DNA of 64,000 nucleotides, taken from contig NZ_JASCXI010000003.1 of assembly GCF_030271515.1 (NCBI RefSeq), positions 310,001 through 374,000 on the forward strand, in the 5' to 3' direction. Positions 27,629 through 35,910 of this stretch are shown piece after piece. A program made the translations under genes and the position numbers. Numbering within the stretch: the first letter of the stretch is position 1; each line of letters starts with the position of its first letter. The notes beneath the pieces were generated by a model, which was given only the letters and a program-made list of their open reading frames with translations, ran no database searches and was not told the DNA's origin. The stretch comes from Erythrobacter oryzae (GTDB lineage Bacteria; Pseudomonadota; Alphaproteobacteria; Sphingomonadales; Sphingomonadaceae).

Positions 27629-28087
27629 ATGCGCCGCATCATCTATCGCAGCACCGCCGCTCCCGGGCTCGACCGGGCGGAGATGTTCCGGCTGGTCTAT
27701 CATGCGCGCGTCGCCAACGAGGCCAAGGGGCTGTCGGGCGTGCTGCTCCAGGCGGAGGAGCACCTGCTCCAGATCCTCGAGGGGCCGACCTGGAAGCTGT
27801 TCGCCACCTTCGAGACGATCCGCCGCGACATCCGCCACACAGGCGTCGAGGTGCTGTTCGAACGCTCGATCCCGGACGCGACCTTCCCGCACTGGCCGAT
27901 GCGCTATTTCGACGATCACCACATCGGCAAGGCGCTCGCACTGATGCACGAGGAGGCGGGCGAGCGGATGTGCCCGGCGATCGAGGATGCGGTCCGCGCG
28001 TTCTTCGTCGAAGGGTTCGCCGCGCACGAAACGCTCAAGCCTTCGCCGCCTCAAGCTGCGCGGCCATCATTTCCCAGACCTTGTTGA
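27629..28087 (+). CDS. Short BLUF-domain blue-light sensor (second of a tandem pair)
   Basis: A 152-residue BLUF protein, diverged from its upstream neighbour but with the same active-site set at the same spacing: Tyr6 in RIIYRS, Asn30, and Gln48 in LLQILEG, with GLSGVLL in place of GITGLLL, and W-x-M in FPHWPMR. The C-terminal region (about 100-152) is longer, and its last residues (PPQAARPSFPRPC) are read antisense to the end of the SnoaL-like gene. Start ATG at 27629; an ATG at 27593 is unlikely. Effector partner unknown. Confidence 0.82.
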   Translation: MRRIIYRSTAAPGLDRAEMFRLVYHARVANEAKGLSGVLLQAEEHLLQILEGPTWKLFATFETIRRDIRHTGVEVLFERSIPDATFPHWPMRYFDDHHIGKALALMHEEAGERMCPAIEDAVRAFFVEGFAAHETLKPSPPQAARPSFPRPC

Positions 28088-28439
28088 TCGCCTTCAAGGG
28101 CCGCACCATCACCTTGAAATCGCTAATCTTTCCCTCCGCATTGAAGCGGATGATGTCGACCCCGTTGACGGTGATGCCATCCATCACGGTGACGAATTCG
28201 AGCATCATCTCGTCGCCATCGACCAGTTCGCGGACATAGTGGAAGCTGTCGTTCCCCAGCGTGTGACTGGCGGCGACGAGATAGGCCATGACGATCGGCT
28301 TGCCGACCTGCGGGGTGTGCACCACCGGCGAGTGGAACACCGCGTCCTCGGCGAGCAGATCGGAGAGCAGCGCGGGGTCACCGTCGTGCTCCATATAGGC
28401 GTGCCATTTCGCCAGGCCTGCGTGTGCGTGTCCCATCAT
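28035..28439 (-). CDS. SnoaL/NTF2-like protein
   Basis: A 134-residue single-domain protein with the NTF2-like cone fold pattern (WHAYMEHDGDPALLSDLLAEDAVFHSPVV ... VMDGITVNGVDIIRFNAEGKISDFKVMVRP). Such proteins are isomerases, hydrolases or ligand binders; no specific function can be assigned. A strong AAAGGAGGG site precedes ATGs at 28439 and 28436. Its 3' end overlaps the second BLUF gene by 53 bases on the opposite strand. Confidence 0.82.
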   Translation of the reverse strand: MMGHAHAGLAKWHAYMEHDGDPALLSDLLAEDAVFHSPVVHTPQVGKPIVMAYLVAASHTLGNDSFHYVRELVDGDEMMLEFVTVMDGITVNGVDIIRFNAEGKISDFKVMVRPLKAINKVWEMMAAQLEAAKA

Positions 28440-28447
28440 TCCCTCCT

Positions 28448-29077
28448 TTACTTCGCCCCCGGCCACCCGAGCAGATCGTCGCCGCTGGGCGAGTTCTCCA
28501 GCCTGAGCGGCGGGCTCGGCTTCTTGCGCTTGGTTTCGCCGACTGTGTCGTAGGCCTGATCGCCCGGCCCCTTGTTCAGCCGCAGGGTGCGGGTGACGAG
28601 ATCGCCGGTCAACAGGTTCCAGCTCGCCTCCTTGCCATCATGGGCATAGGTGCGGCTGTAGAGCGTCGCGTCCAATCCGATCAGCCGCATCGCCTCCAGC
28701 CTGGCGTCCCAGCGGAAGCGGTGGGTGCTGGACACGGCGGTGGTGCCGCCGGTGAGGTCTTCCAGCACCAGCACCTTGCCTTTCGCGCTGTCTGTCTCAG
28801 ACAGGCGCGCATCGGCGAGCGGGTAGGGGTCGAGCGCCAGCACCTGTGGTGGGTTCTCGCCAATCTCGACTTCGGTGATGAAGGTCGTCGCCACCCGCAG
28901 CTCGCGCTTGTCGTCACCGCGCACGATATATGCGACGTCCGCGTGGCCATCGCCGTTGAAATCGGCGTGGAGTTCGACCTCGAGCTCTTCGCCGGCATCG
29001 AACATCGGCTGCGGGCCGACCTGCGCGGCGGCGGGCGCGGCGATCAGGGCGAGGGCGAGGAACGGAGAGGCCTTCAC
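28448..29077 (-). CDS. Exported protein with an EF-hand/VCBS-like repeat
   Basis: A 209-residue protein with a signal peptide (MKASPFLALALIAAPAAAQ, cleaved near residue 18). Residues about 38-50 (HADFNGDGHADVAYI) form a calcium-binding D-x-N-x-D-G-x-x-D loop of the VCBS/FG-GAP type. The rest is beta-rich with no family recognised. The start overlaps the end of the dienelactone hydrolase gene by four bases, so the two are probably translated together. Confidence 0.72.
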   Translation of the reverse strand: MKASPFLALALIAAPAAAQVGPQPMFDAGEELEVELHADFNGDGHADVAYIVRGDDKRELRVATTFITEVEIGENPPQVLALDPYPLADARLSETDSAKGKVLVLEDLTGGTTAVSSTHRFRWDARLEAMRLIGLDATLYSRTYAHDGKEASWNLLTGDLVTRTLRLNKGPGDQAYDTVGETKRKKPSPPLRLENSPSGDDLLGWPGAK

Positions 29078-29772
29078 CCCAGATGTTCCGCAAAGAACGC
29101 CGCCGTACGCCCGTCGGCAAGGTTCGCGGCTTCCTCGTGGCGGCGCTTGCCATGCTCCGTCGCAAAACCGTGGTCGAGGCCCTCGTAATCGTGCAGCGTC
29201 ACCTTGGGGTGATCGTCGAGCCCCGCGTGCATCGCGGCCTGTGTTTCACGTGGAACAAAGCCGTCCTTGGTCGGGATGTGGAGCATCAGCGGGTGAGCGA
29301 TCGCGTGCTTCTCGCCGAGCAGCCCGTCGATGCCGACGCCGTAGTAGCCGACGCTCGCGTCGATATCGGTGCGCGCCGCGGTCATGAACGCGAGCCGCCC
29401 GCCGAGGCAGTAGCCCACGCAGCCCACCTTGGCGACGCCGAGGGTGCGGCGGATGTGTTGGATGGTCGCCTCGATATCGCGGATGCCGGCGTCCTGGTCG
29501 AACTCCCCGAACAGGCCGAGCGCGCGCTGGAATTCGGGCTCGACATCGGGGTCGAGCTCGATGCCCGGCTCGATCCGCCAGAACAGATCGGGTGCGACCG
29601 CGAGGTAGCCTTCGGCCGCCAGCTTGTCGCACTTCTGGCGGATGCCGGGGTTCACCCCGAAGATCTCCTGGATGACGATGATCGCACCGCGGGCCTCGCC
29701 CGAGGGCTTGGCGACATAGGCGCCGAAGCTGGCATCAGCAGCGAGGGTGGGGATGGTTTCGTTGAGGCTCAT
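29074..29772 (-). CDS. Dienelactone hydrolase family protein
   Basis: Alpha/beta hydrolase of 232 residues. The catalytic triad is seen as Cys in GYCLGGRLAFM (near 122), Asp in IPTKDGFVP and His in GLDHGFATE. GAIIVIQEIFGVNPGIR near the N-terminus is typical of dienelactone hydrolases. The natural substrate is uncertain because no aromatic degradation genes are near. Start set at 29772 (MSLNETIP). It contains an imperfect parS site (29242-29257) read as part of FVPRETQ. Confidence 0.9.
   Translation of the reverse strand: MSLNETIPTLAADASFGAYVAKPSGEARGAIIVIQEIFGVNPGIRQKCDKLAAEGYLAVAPDLFWRIEPGIELDPDVEPEFQRALGLFGEFDQDAGIRDIEATIQHIRRTLGVAKVGCVGYCLGGRLAFMTAARTDIDASVGYYGVGIDGLLGEKHAIAHPLMLHIPTKDGFVPRETQAAMHAGLDDHPKVTLHDYEGLDHGFATEHGKRRHEEAANLADGRTAAFFAEHLG
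29242..29257. promoter_or_regulatory. parS-like site (one mismatch)
   Basis: TGTTTCACGTGGAACA, one base from the perfect palindrome TGTTTCACGTGAAACA. It is inside the dienelactone hydrolase gene and is the leftmost member of the parS cluster. Confidence 0.7.
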
Positions 29773-29866
29773 GGGGGGTCTCTCCTTTGCCTCATGGTCT
29801 ATCCCTTGCCTTGCGCGCGTGCCAAGCGCAAATGAGAGGGGGAGACAGGAGGAGGAGGCCGGCCCC

Positions 29867-30139
29867 ATGAAGATCACCATCGAAATCGACTGCACCCCCG
29901 AAGAGGCGCGCAGCTTCATGGGCCTGCCCGATGTGAGCGCGGCCAACAACGTCTATGTCGAGAACCTGACCGCGGCGATGCGGGGGGTCTCGGACCCGGG
30001 CCAGCTCCAGCAATATGCGAGCGCGCTGGCGCCGATGGGGCAGGTGGGGCTGAAGCTGTTCCAGAATTTTGTGGAAGGCGGGATGAAGATGGCCGCGGGC
30101 GGGGCCGGGGGCTCGGCGAAGAAGAAGTCTTCCGACTAA
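29867..30139 (+). CDS. Small conserved protein, DUF6489-like
   Basis: A 90-residue protein beginning MKITIEIDCTPEEARSFMGLPDV, a start found in a small sphingomonad family of unknown function. The C-terminus is glycine/lysine-rich (GGSAKKKSSD). An upstream purine run (GGAGGAGG) provides the ribosome site. It ends four bases before mnmE and is probably in the same operon. Confidence 0.78.
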   Translation: MKITIEIDCTPEEARSFMGLPDVSAANNVYVENLTAAMRGVSDPGQLQQYASALAPMGQVGLKLFQNFVEGGMKMAAGGAGGSAKKKSSD

Positions 30140-30143
30140 CCTC

Positions 30144-31427
30144 GTGACCGCGGCGGATACGATCTTCGCGCTGTCGAGCGGCGCGCCGCCCGCGGGCGTG
30201 GGGGTGATCCGCGTCTCCGGCCCGGCGGCGCGTTCGGCGTTGGAGGCGTTGGCGGGCAGGGTCCCGGAAGCGCGCCGCGCGTCGCTGGCGCGACTGCGCG
30301 GCGCGGATGGGGCTTTGCTCGATGAGGCGCTGGTGCTGTGGTTTCCGGGGCCGCGCACGGCGACGGGCGAGGACCTCGCCGAGTTCCACTGTCACGGCGG
30401 TCGCGCGGTGGTTGCGGCGCTTGAGGGGGCGCTCGATTCGCTTCGCGGGCTGCGTCGCGCCGAGCCAGGGGAGTTCACCCGCCGCGCCTTCGCCAATGGC
30501 CGGATTGATCTGGCCGAGGCCGAGGGGCTCGCCGATCTACTCTCGGCCGAAACCGAATTGCAGCGCGCTGCCGCCTTGGCGAACGCGGGCGGGGCGCTGT
30601 CGCGGCAGGTCGAGGGGTGGCGCGAGCGGGTGCTGGTGTTGTCCGCCGAAGTCGAGGGCGTGCTCGACTTCTCGGACGAGGAGGACAGCGCCGACCTCCC
30701 CGAATGTTTCACGTGGAACATTGGCGCGCTCGCGGATGAGCTGGCCGAATGGCTCGCCCGTCCGCGCTCCGAGCGGCTGGGGGAAGGGTTCCGGGTGGTG
30801 CTCGCCGGGCCGCCGAATGCGGGCAAGTCGACCCTGTTCAACGCGCTGGTCGAGAGCGAGGCCGCGATCACCTCGCCGATCGCCGGGACGACGCGCGATG
30901 TGATCGAGCGCTCCGTGGCGATTGGCGGGGTGCCGTTTACCTTCGTCGATACCGCGGGATTGCGAGAAGATTCCTCGGACGCCATCGAGGCCATCGGCAT
31001 CGAGCGGGCGCTGGGCGCGCTGGCGCGCGCCGACGCGGTTTTGTGGCTGGGACCTGAGGGCGAGGGGCCGGACGGGGCCTGGGAGATCGCCGCCCAGGCC
31101 GACCGCGAAGGCTTCGGCACGAAGCCGAGCGCTCGCTTCACCCTCTCCGCCGTGACGGGCGAGGGGGTCGCCGCATTGAAGGCCGCGCTGGTGGAAGCGG
31201 CGCGCGGCGCTCTGCCCAAGCCGGGTGAGGCGGCGCTGAACGCCCGCCAGCACACCCGCCTCGCGGAGGCTGAGGAGGCGTTGCGCGCCGCGAAGAGCCT
31301 CTCCGACCCCCTGTTGGTCGCCGAGGAACTGCGTCGCGCGCGCCTCGCCTTCGACCGGCTGATCGGGCGCGCGACGACCGAAGATATGCTCGACACGCTA
31401 TTCGGGCGGTTCTGCATCGGGAAGTAA
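30144..31427 (+). CDS. mnmE: tRNA modification GTPase MnmE
   Basis: Works with MnmG to add the carboxymethylaminomethyl group to U34 of certain tRNAs. The 427 residues from a GTG start have the N-terminal tetrahydrofolate-binding domain (1-120), helical domain and the inserted G domain. G1 is GPPNAGKST (near 229-237), G3 is DTAGL and the C-terminus is the conserved FCIGK. The G4 motif NKxD appears as AQAD in EIAAQADRE, so the Asn and Lys are lost. A one-mismatch parS lies at 30705-30720 and a perfect parS starts right at the stop. Confidence 0.94.
   Translation: MTAADTIFALSSGAPPAGVGVIRVSGPAARSALEALAGRVPEARRASLARLRGADGALLDEALVLWFPGPRTATGEDLAEFHCHGGRAVVAALEGALDSLRGLRRAEPGEFTRRAFANGRIDLAEAEGLADLLSAETELQRAAALANAGGALSRQVEGWRERVLVLSAEVEGVLDFSDEEDSADLPECFTWNIGALADELAEWLARPRSERLGEGFRVVLAGPPNAGKSTLFNALVESEAAITSPIAGTTRDVIERSVAIGGVPFTFVDTAGLREDSSDAIEAIGIERALGALARADAVLWLGPEGEGPDGAWEIAAQADREGFGTKPSARFTLSAVTGEGVAALKAALVEAARGALPKPGEAALNARQHTRLAEAEEALRAAKSLSDPLLVAEELRRARLAFDRLIGRATTEDMLDTLFGRFCIGK
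30705..30720. promoter_or_regulatory. parS-like site (one mismatch) inside mnmE
   Basis: TGTTTCACGTGGAACA, same variant as at 29242. It is read in a different frame from the mnmG copies (as Cys-Phe-Thr-Trp-Asn). Confidence 0.75.
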
Positions 31428-31443
31428 TGTTTCACGTGAAACA
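31428..31443. promoter_or_regulatory. parS, perfect palindrome
   Basis: TGTTTCACGTGAAACA directly after the mnmE stop codon. First of two perfect copies in the mnmE-mnmG gap. Confidence 0.92.
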
Positions 31444-31464
31444 TTGAACTGCGGGTCGCTCCGA

Positions 31465-31480
31465 TGTTTCACGTGAAACA
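31465..31480. promoter_or_regulatory. parS, perfect palindrome
   Basis: TGTTTCACGTGAAACA, 37 bases after the previous copy, in the mnmE-mnmG gap. Confidence 0.92.
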
Positions 31481-31549
31481 TTCCGACTCGCACGAACCGC
31501 ACGCGAATCATCTTTGACGAGTCGCCCCTCAGACCCTATCTGCCCGCGC

Positions 31550-33400
31550 ATGCATTCCTTCGACGTCCTCGTCATTGGCGGCGGTCACGCCGGCGTGGAG
31601 GCTGCCTGCGCGGCGGCGCGCATGGGCGCGCGCACGGGGCTGGTGTCGTTTGACCTTAACGCCATCGGCGCGATGAGCTGCAACCCGGCCATCGGGGGCC
31701 TCGGCAAGGGGCATCTGGTGCGCGAGGTCGATGCGCTCGACGGCGTGCTCGGGCGCGCCGCGGATGCGGGGGCGATCCATTACCGGATGCTCAACCGCTC
31801 CAAGGGCAGTGCCGTTTGGGGCCCGCGCGTGCAGGCCGACCGGGTGCGCTTCAAGGCGGCGGTGCAGGCGGCGGTGCGCGCGCAACCCAATCTGACGCTG
31901 GTGCAGGGCGAGGCCGCCGCGCTGGTGCTCGAGGGCGGACGCGTCGCGGGGCTGGAGCTCGCCGACGGCACAATGTTTCACGTCAAACATTTGGTGCTGT
32001 GCACAGGCACCTTCCTCGGCGGGATACTGTTCCGGGGCGAGGAGCGCTTCGAGGGCGGCCGGATTGGCGAAAACGCTGCGCACCGCCTCGCGCAGCAGCT
32101 GCGCGGGGCGGCGCTCCCGATGGCGCGGCTCAAGACCGGCACCCCGCCGCGCCTCGATGGCCGCACCATCGACTGGGCGATGCTCGAGGAGCAGCCTTCC
32201 GATGGCGAGGCGTGGACCATGTCCCCGCTCACCCCGCGCCGGATCAACCCCCAGGTGTTCTGCGCCATCACCCGCACCACGCAGGCGGGGCACGATGCGA
32301 TCCGTGCCAACCTCCACCGCTCGCCGTTGTTCTCGGGCGCGATTGCGGCGGCGGGGCCGCGCTATTGCCCTTCGATCGAGGACAAGATCCATCGCTTCGG
32401 CGACCGCGAGGGGCATCAGGTGTTTCTCGAGCCCGAGGGGCTGGACAGCCATCTGGTCTATCCCAACGGGATCAGCACCTCGCTCCCGGTGGATGTGCAG
32501 GAGGAGGTCGTCCGCACCATGCCGGGCTGTTCCCGCGCGCAGATCGTGCAGCCGGGCTATGCGGTCGAGTACGACCACATCGACCCGCGCGCGCTGACGT
32601 CGGACTTGCAGGTGAGGGCGATCCCCGGGCTCTATTGCGCGGGGCAGATCAACGGGACAACCGGCTACGAGGAGGCTGCAGCGCAGGGGCTGGTCGCGGG
32701 GCTCGAGGCGGCTGCGGCCGCGCTGGGCAAGGCTGCGCCCCGGCTCGACCGGGCCAATTCCTACATCGCGGTGATGGTCGACGACCTTACCTTGCAGGGT
32801 GTGTCCGAGCCCTACCGCATGCTCACCGCCCGCGCCGAATATCGCCTGCGTCTGCGCGTCAATAATGCGGCGACGCGCCTGACGGGGCTGGGCATCGCGG
32901 CCGGGTGCATCGGGGAGGAGCGCCGTGCATGGTGGGAGCGGCGCGAGGAGATTCGAAAAATGTTTCACGTGAAACATTCCGAGCGCATCCACGCCCGCGA
33001 TCTCGCCGACGCGGGCCTGCCCGTCCGCCGCGATCATGGCGAGAAGACCATCGCAGAGTGGCTCCGCTATGACGGTGTCACCCCCGAGGCGCTCGCCCCG
33101 TGGCTGGGCGAGGTGACGGCGCTCGACCCGCTGCTCGCCGAGGAGATGGCGGAGGATGCGGCCTATGCGCCCTATCTCGCGCGGCAGGACGCCGAGCTGC
33201 GCGATCTGCGGGCGAGTGAGGCGCTGCCGCTGCCTGCGGACTTTCCTTATGCCGAGGTGCCGGGGCTCTCCAACGAAATGGTCGAGCGCTTGACTAAGGC
33301 CGCGCCCGGTACGCTGGCGGCGGCGGGGCGGGTGCCGGGGGTGACGCCGGCGGCGCTTTCGGCGCTGCTGGTTCATGCGCGGCGCAAGGCAGCGGCATGA
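31550..33400 (+). CDS. mnmG: tRNA uridine-5-carboxymethylaminomethyl modification enzyme MnmG
   Basis: FAD-binding partner of MnmE in U34 modification; 616 residues. The N-terminal FAD motif is [15 protein letters not shown] (5-19), followed by [14 protein letters not shown] and the [16 protein letters not shown] segment. [20 protein letters not shown] is the C-terminal FAD site. Start chosen at 31550 ([10 protein letters not shown]). The gene carries two embedded parS copies, read as MFHVKH near residues 142-147 (imperfect DNA site) and 471-476 (perfect). Its stop overlaps the rsmG start. Confidence 0.97.
   Translation: MHSFDVLVIGGGHAGVEAACAAARMGARTGLVSFDLNAIGAMSCNPAIGGLGKGHLVREVDALDGVLGRAADAGAIHYRMLNRSKGSAVWGPRVQADRVRFKAAVQAAVRAQPNLTLVQGEAAALVLEGGRVAGLELADGTMFHVKHLVLCTGTFLGGILFRGEERFEGGRIGENAAHRLAQQLRGAALPMARLKTGTPPRLDGRTIDWAMLEEQPSDGEAWTMSPLTPRRINPQVFCAITRTTQAGHDAIRANLHRSPLFSGAIAAAGPRYCPSIEDKIHRFGDREGHQVFLEPEGLDSHLVYPNGISTSLPVDVQEEVVRTMPGCSRAQIVQPGYAVEYDHIDPRALTSDLQVRAIPGLYCAGQINGTTGYEEAAAQGLVAGLEAAAAALGKAAPRLDRANSYIAVMVDDLTLQGVSEPYRMLTARAEYRLRLRVNNAATRLTGLGIAAGCIGEERRAWWERREEIRKMFHVKHSERIHARDLADAGLPVRRDHGEKTIAEWLRYDGVTPEALAPWLGEVTALDPLLAEEMAEDAAYAPYLARQDAELRDLRASEALPLPADFPYAEVPGLSNEMVERLTKAAPGTLAAAGRVPGVTPAALSALLVHARRKAAA
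31974..31989. promoter_or_regulatory. parS-like site (one mismatch) inside mnmG
   Basis: TGTTTCACGTCAAACA, one mismatch. Translated as Met-Phe-His-Val-Lys-His, just before the [11 protein letters not shown] strand of MnmG. The mismatch keeps Val. Confidence 0.75.
32961..32976. promoter_or_regulatory. parS, perfect palindrome inside mnmG
   Basis: TGTTTCACGTGAAACA within the 18-bp palindrome ATGTTTCACGTGAAACAT, read in frame as Met-Phe-His-Val-Lys-His. Confidence 0.92.
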
Positions 33401-34023
33401 TCGTCACCGAAGAGGAAGCCCGCGCCTATGTCGCCGGGCTGACCGACGGTGCGGGGATGGCGCGTCTGGAGCAATTCGCCGCGCTGGTGCTGGAGGAGAA
33501 TAGCCGCCAGAACCTGATCGCCAAGGCGACCGAGCCGCACATCTGGCAGCGCCATATCGCCGACTCCGCACAGCTCATCCAAAATGTTTCACGTGAAACA
33601 TTCGGAGCCAACGCAGGCGGCCCTTGGCTCGATCTCGGCAGCGGGCCCGGTTTCCCGGGCCTCGTCATCGCCGCGCTCCACCCCAATATGCCCGTGGTGC
33701 TGGTCGAATCCCGCGCACGCCGTGTGGAGTTTCTCGAGCACGTTATCGCCGCGCTCCAGCTCCCCAAATGCCGTGTCGAGGGCCAGCGGCTTGAGCGTGT
33801 CACCCCCTTCGCAGCCCGCGCCATTTCGGCACGCGCCTTCGCGCCGCTCCCCAAACTTCTCGAACTATCCGCACCCTTCTCCACAAGGGGCACGGCTTAC
33901 GTGTTGCCCAAGGGGCGCTCGGCGGCGCAGGAATTGGAGTCACTGAAGCCTTCGATTCGGGCAATGTTTCACGTGAAACATTCCTTGACCGATCCCGAGG
34001 CGGGGATCATCGTGAAGGGGTGA
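33397..34023 (+). CDS. rsmG: 16S rRNA (guanine-527-N7)-methyltransferase RsmG
   Basis: Methylates G527 of 16S rRNA using SAM; 208 residues. The SAM motif is [16 protein letters not shown] (near 77-92), followed by [16 protein letters not shown]. The start overlaps the mnmG stop (ATGA). Two perfect parS copies lie inside: one read as NVSRETF (out of frame relative to the mnmG type) near residues 63-69 and one as MFHVKH near 190-195, close to the C-terminus. Loss of RsmG commonly gives low-level streptomycin resistance. Confidence 0.95.
   Translation: MIVTEEEARAYVAGLTDGAGMARLEQFAALVLEENSRQNLIAKATEPHIWQRHIADSAQLIQNVSRETFGANAGGPWLDLGSGPGFPGLVIAALHPNMPVVLVESRARRVEFLEHVIAALQLPKCRVEGQRLERVTPFAARAISARAFAPLPKLLELSAPFSTRGTAYVLPKGRSAAQELESLKPSIRAMFHVKHSLTDPEAGIIVKG
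33585..33600. promoter_or_regulatory. parS, perfect palindrome inside rsmG
   Basis: TGTTTCACGTGAAACA, read as Val-Ser-Arg-Glu-Thr, the classic frame also used by parS-containing rsmG genes elsewhere. Confidence 0.92.
33965..33980. promoter_or_regulatory. parS, perfect palindrome near the rsmG 3' end
   Basis: TGTTTCACGTGAAACA, read in frame as Met-Phe-His-Val-Lys-His; 89 bases before the parA start. Rightmost copy found. Confidence 0.92.
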
Positions 34024-34068
34024 GGCGCATTTCCGCGCGGATCGGCGCGAACAGGACAGGATTCTTCC

Positions 34069-34845
34069 ATGCTCACGATCGCGATTGCCAACCAGAAGGG
34101 CGGAGTGGGCAAGACCACCACCGCGATCAACATCGCCACGGCCATGGCGGCGACGGGATGGCGCACGCTGCTGATCGACCTCGATCCGCAGGGCAATGCC
34201 TCGACCGGGCTGGGCGTGCATTCCTCCGCGCGCGAGGTTTCGAGCTATGATCTGCTGGTCGACGAGGTGTCGCTCGACAGCGCGATCGTCCGCTCGGCGA
34301 TCCCCAAGCTCGATATCGTCCCGGCAACGGTCGACCTCTCGGGGGCGGAGGTGGAGCTGGTCTCGGTCGAGGGGCGCACCCACCGGCTCGACAAGGCGCT
34401 GAAGGGGCACACGGGGCACGACATCTGCTTCATCGACTGCCCGCCGTCGCTAGGGCTGCTGACGCTGAATGCGCTGTGCGCCGCCGATACGCTGCTGGTG
34501 CCGCTGCAGTGCGAGTTCTTCGCGCTCGAGGGCCTGTCGCAGCTGCTCCAGACCGTCGACCAGGTCCAGCAGCGCTTCAATCCGCAGCTCGGCATCATCG
34601 GCGTCGCGCTCACCATGTATGACCGGCGCAACCGGCTGACCGACCAGGTCTCGGACGATGTGCGCGATTGCCTCGGCAAGCTGGTGTTCGAGACGGTGAT
34701 CCCGCGCAATGTGCGCCTGTCCGAGGCGCCGAGCCACGGGCTCCCCGCGCTGATCTATGACCAGCACTGCACCGGCAGCCGCGCCTATATGGCCCTCGCG
34801 CGCGAGCTGATCGGGCGATTTCCCGCAGAAAGACAGGCGGCATGA
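34069..34845 (+). CDS. parA: Chromosome partitioning ATPase ParA
   Basis: Walker-type ATPase (258 residues) that moves the ParB-parS complex along the nucleoid. The deviant Walker A is KGGVGKTTTAINIA (10-23), the A' motif is DLDPQGNAS and Walker B is CFIDCPPSL. Length and motifs are those of chromosomal Soj/ParA, without the N-terminal HTH of plasmid ParA. The stop overlaps the parB start by four bases. Confidence 0.97.
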   Translation: MLTIAIANQKGGVGKTTTAINIATAMAATGWRTLLIDLDPQGNASTGLGVHSSAREVSSYDLLVDEVSLDSAIVRSAIPKLDIVPATVDLSGAEVELVSVEGRTHRLDKALKGHTGHDICFIDCPPSLGLLTLNALCAADTLLVPLQCEFFALEGLSQLLQTVDQVQQRFNPQLGIIGVALTMYDRRNRLTDQVSDDVRDCLGKLVFETVIPRNVRLSEAPSHGLPALIYDQHCTGSRAYMALARELIGRFPAERQAA

Positions 34846-35816
34846 CTGACGAAGTGAACCAAACGGCTGATATTACGGCAATTTCGCGCGCGGGAACGGA
34901 CAAGCCGCGTCGCCTCGGCAAGGGGCTGGGCGCGCTGCTGGGCGAGACCCGGCGCGAGGAGCCGCTGGTGCGCCGCGAGGAGATTGCGATCGCCTCAGCC
35001 GAGGCCCCGCAGTCCGGCGCCTCGCCGCTGCGCATGGTGCCGCTCGCGCAGATCAAGCCGCTCCCCGGCAACCCGCGCAAATATTTCGACGAGGCCGCGC
35101 TCGAGGAGCTGGCCGCCTCGATCGCCACCCGCGGCGTGATCCAGCCGATCATCGTCCGCCCCCATCCCGAGGGCGACGGCTACCAGCTGGTAGCGGGCGA
35201 GCGTCGCTGGCGCGCCGCGCAGAAGGCGCGGCTGCACGAGATCCCGGCGCTGGTGCGCCCCCTGTCGGACCGCGAGGTCATGGCGCTCGCGCTGATCGAG
35301 AACTTGCAGCGCGAGGACCTCAATCCGGTCGAGGAAGCGCGCGCCTATCACCGCCTCGCCGAGGACGAGGGGATGATCCAGGTCGACATCGCCAAGATGG
35401 TCGAGAAGTCGCGCAGCCATGTCGCCAACATGATGCGGCTGGTGACGCTGCCCGACGACGTGCTCGACCTGATCCAGCAGGGCAAGCTGACCATGGGCCA
35501 CGCCCGTGCGCTGATCGGCCGCGACGATGCGCGGGAACTCGCCGCGATCGCGGTGGCCGAGGGGCTTTCGGTGCGCGATGTCGAGACGCTTACCCGTAAG
35601 CCCGCGAGCAAGCCCGCGGCCCCGGCCGAGCCTGCCTATGTGCCCGCCGAGAACGCCGATATCGTCGCGGTGCAGCAGCATCTCGAGGAGTTTCTCGGCC
35701 TGACGGTCAAGATCAAGCCCGAGGCCGACCCACGCAAGGGCACGATCACGATCCGCTACACGACGCTCGACCAGCTCGATTTGCTGTGCCAGCGGCTCAC
35801 GGGCGGGGAATTTTAG
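34842..35816 (+). CDS. parB: Chromosome partitioning protein ParB
   Basis: CTP-dependent clamp that loads at parS and spreads; 324 residues. The N-terminal ParA-stimulating peptide is RRLGKGLGALLGE (near 24-36). The CTP-binding part contains NPRKYFDEAALEELAASI and VAGERRWRAAQKA, the helix-turn-helix region includes IAKMVEKSRSHVANMMRLV, and the C-terminal dimer domain ends in DQLDLLCQRLTGGEF. Its target sites are the parS copies just upstream. A bidirectional terminator follows. Confidence 0.97.
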   Translation: MTDEVNQTADITAISRAGTDKPRRLGKGLGALLGETRREEPLVRREEIAIASAEAPQSGASPLRMVPLAQIKPLPGNPRKYFDEAALEELAASIATRGVIQPIIVRPHPEGDGYQLVAGERRWRAAQKARLHEIPALVRPLSDREVMALALIENLQREDLNPVEEARAYHRLAEDEGMIQVDIAKMVEKSRSHVANMMRLVTLPDDVLDLIQQGKLTMGHARALIGRDDARELAAIAVAEGLSVRDVETLTRKPASKPAAPAEPAYVPAENADIVAVQQHLEEFLGLTVKIKPEADPRKGTITIRYTTLDQLDLLCQRLTGGEF

Positions 35817-35838
35817 GAAAAGGCGCCGAGCGCGCATG

Positions 35839-35878
35839 AAAAAGCCCCGCAAGGTCGCCTGATCTTGCGGGGCTTTTT
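35839..35878. terminator. Bidirectional terminator after parB
   Basis: AAAAAGCCCCGCAAG (35839-35853) and CTTGCGGGGCTTTTT (35864-35878) form a perfect 15-bp stem with A and T runs at either end. It serves parB and the convergent glycine-zipper gene. Confidence 0.93.
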
Positions 35879-35910
35879 GCTTTGACCCCCGAGGGGGGTA
35901 TCTCGAAAAA

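Noticed and set aside
29242..33980. Repeated palindromes considered as a CRISPR array
   Set aside because: Spacing is irregular (37 bp to 1.4 kb), repeats are 16-18 bp parS palindromes and most lie within genes; no cas genes are present.
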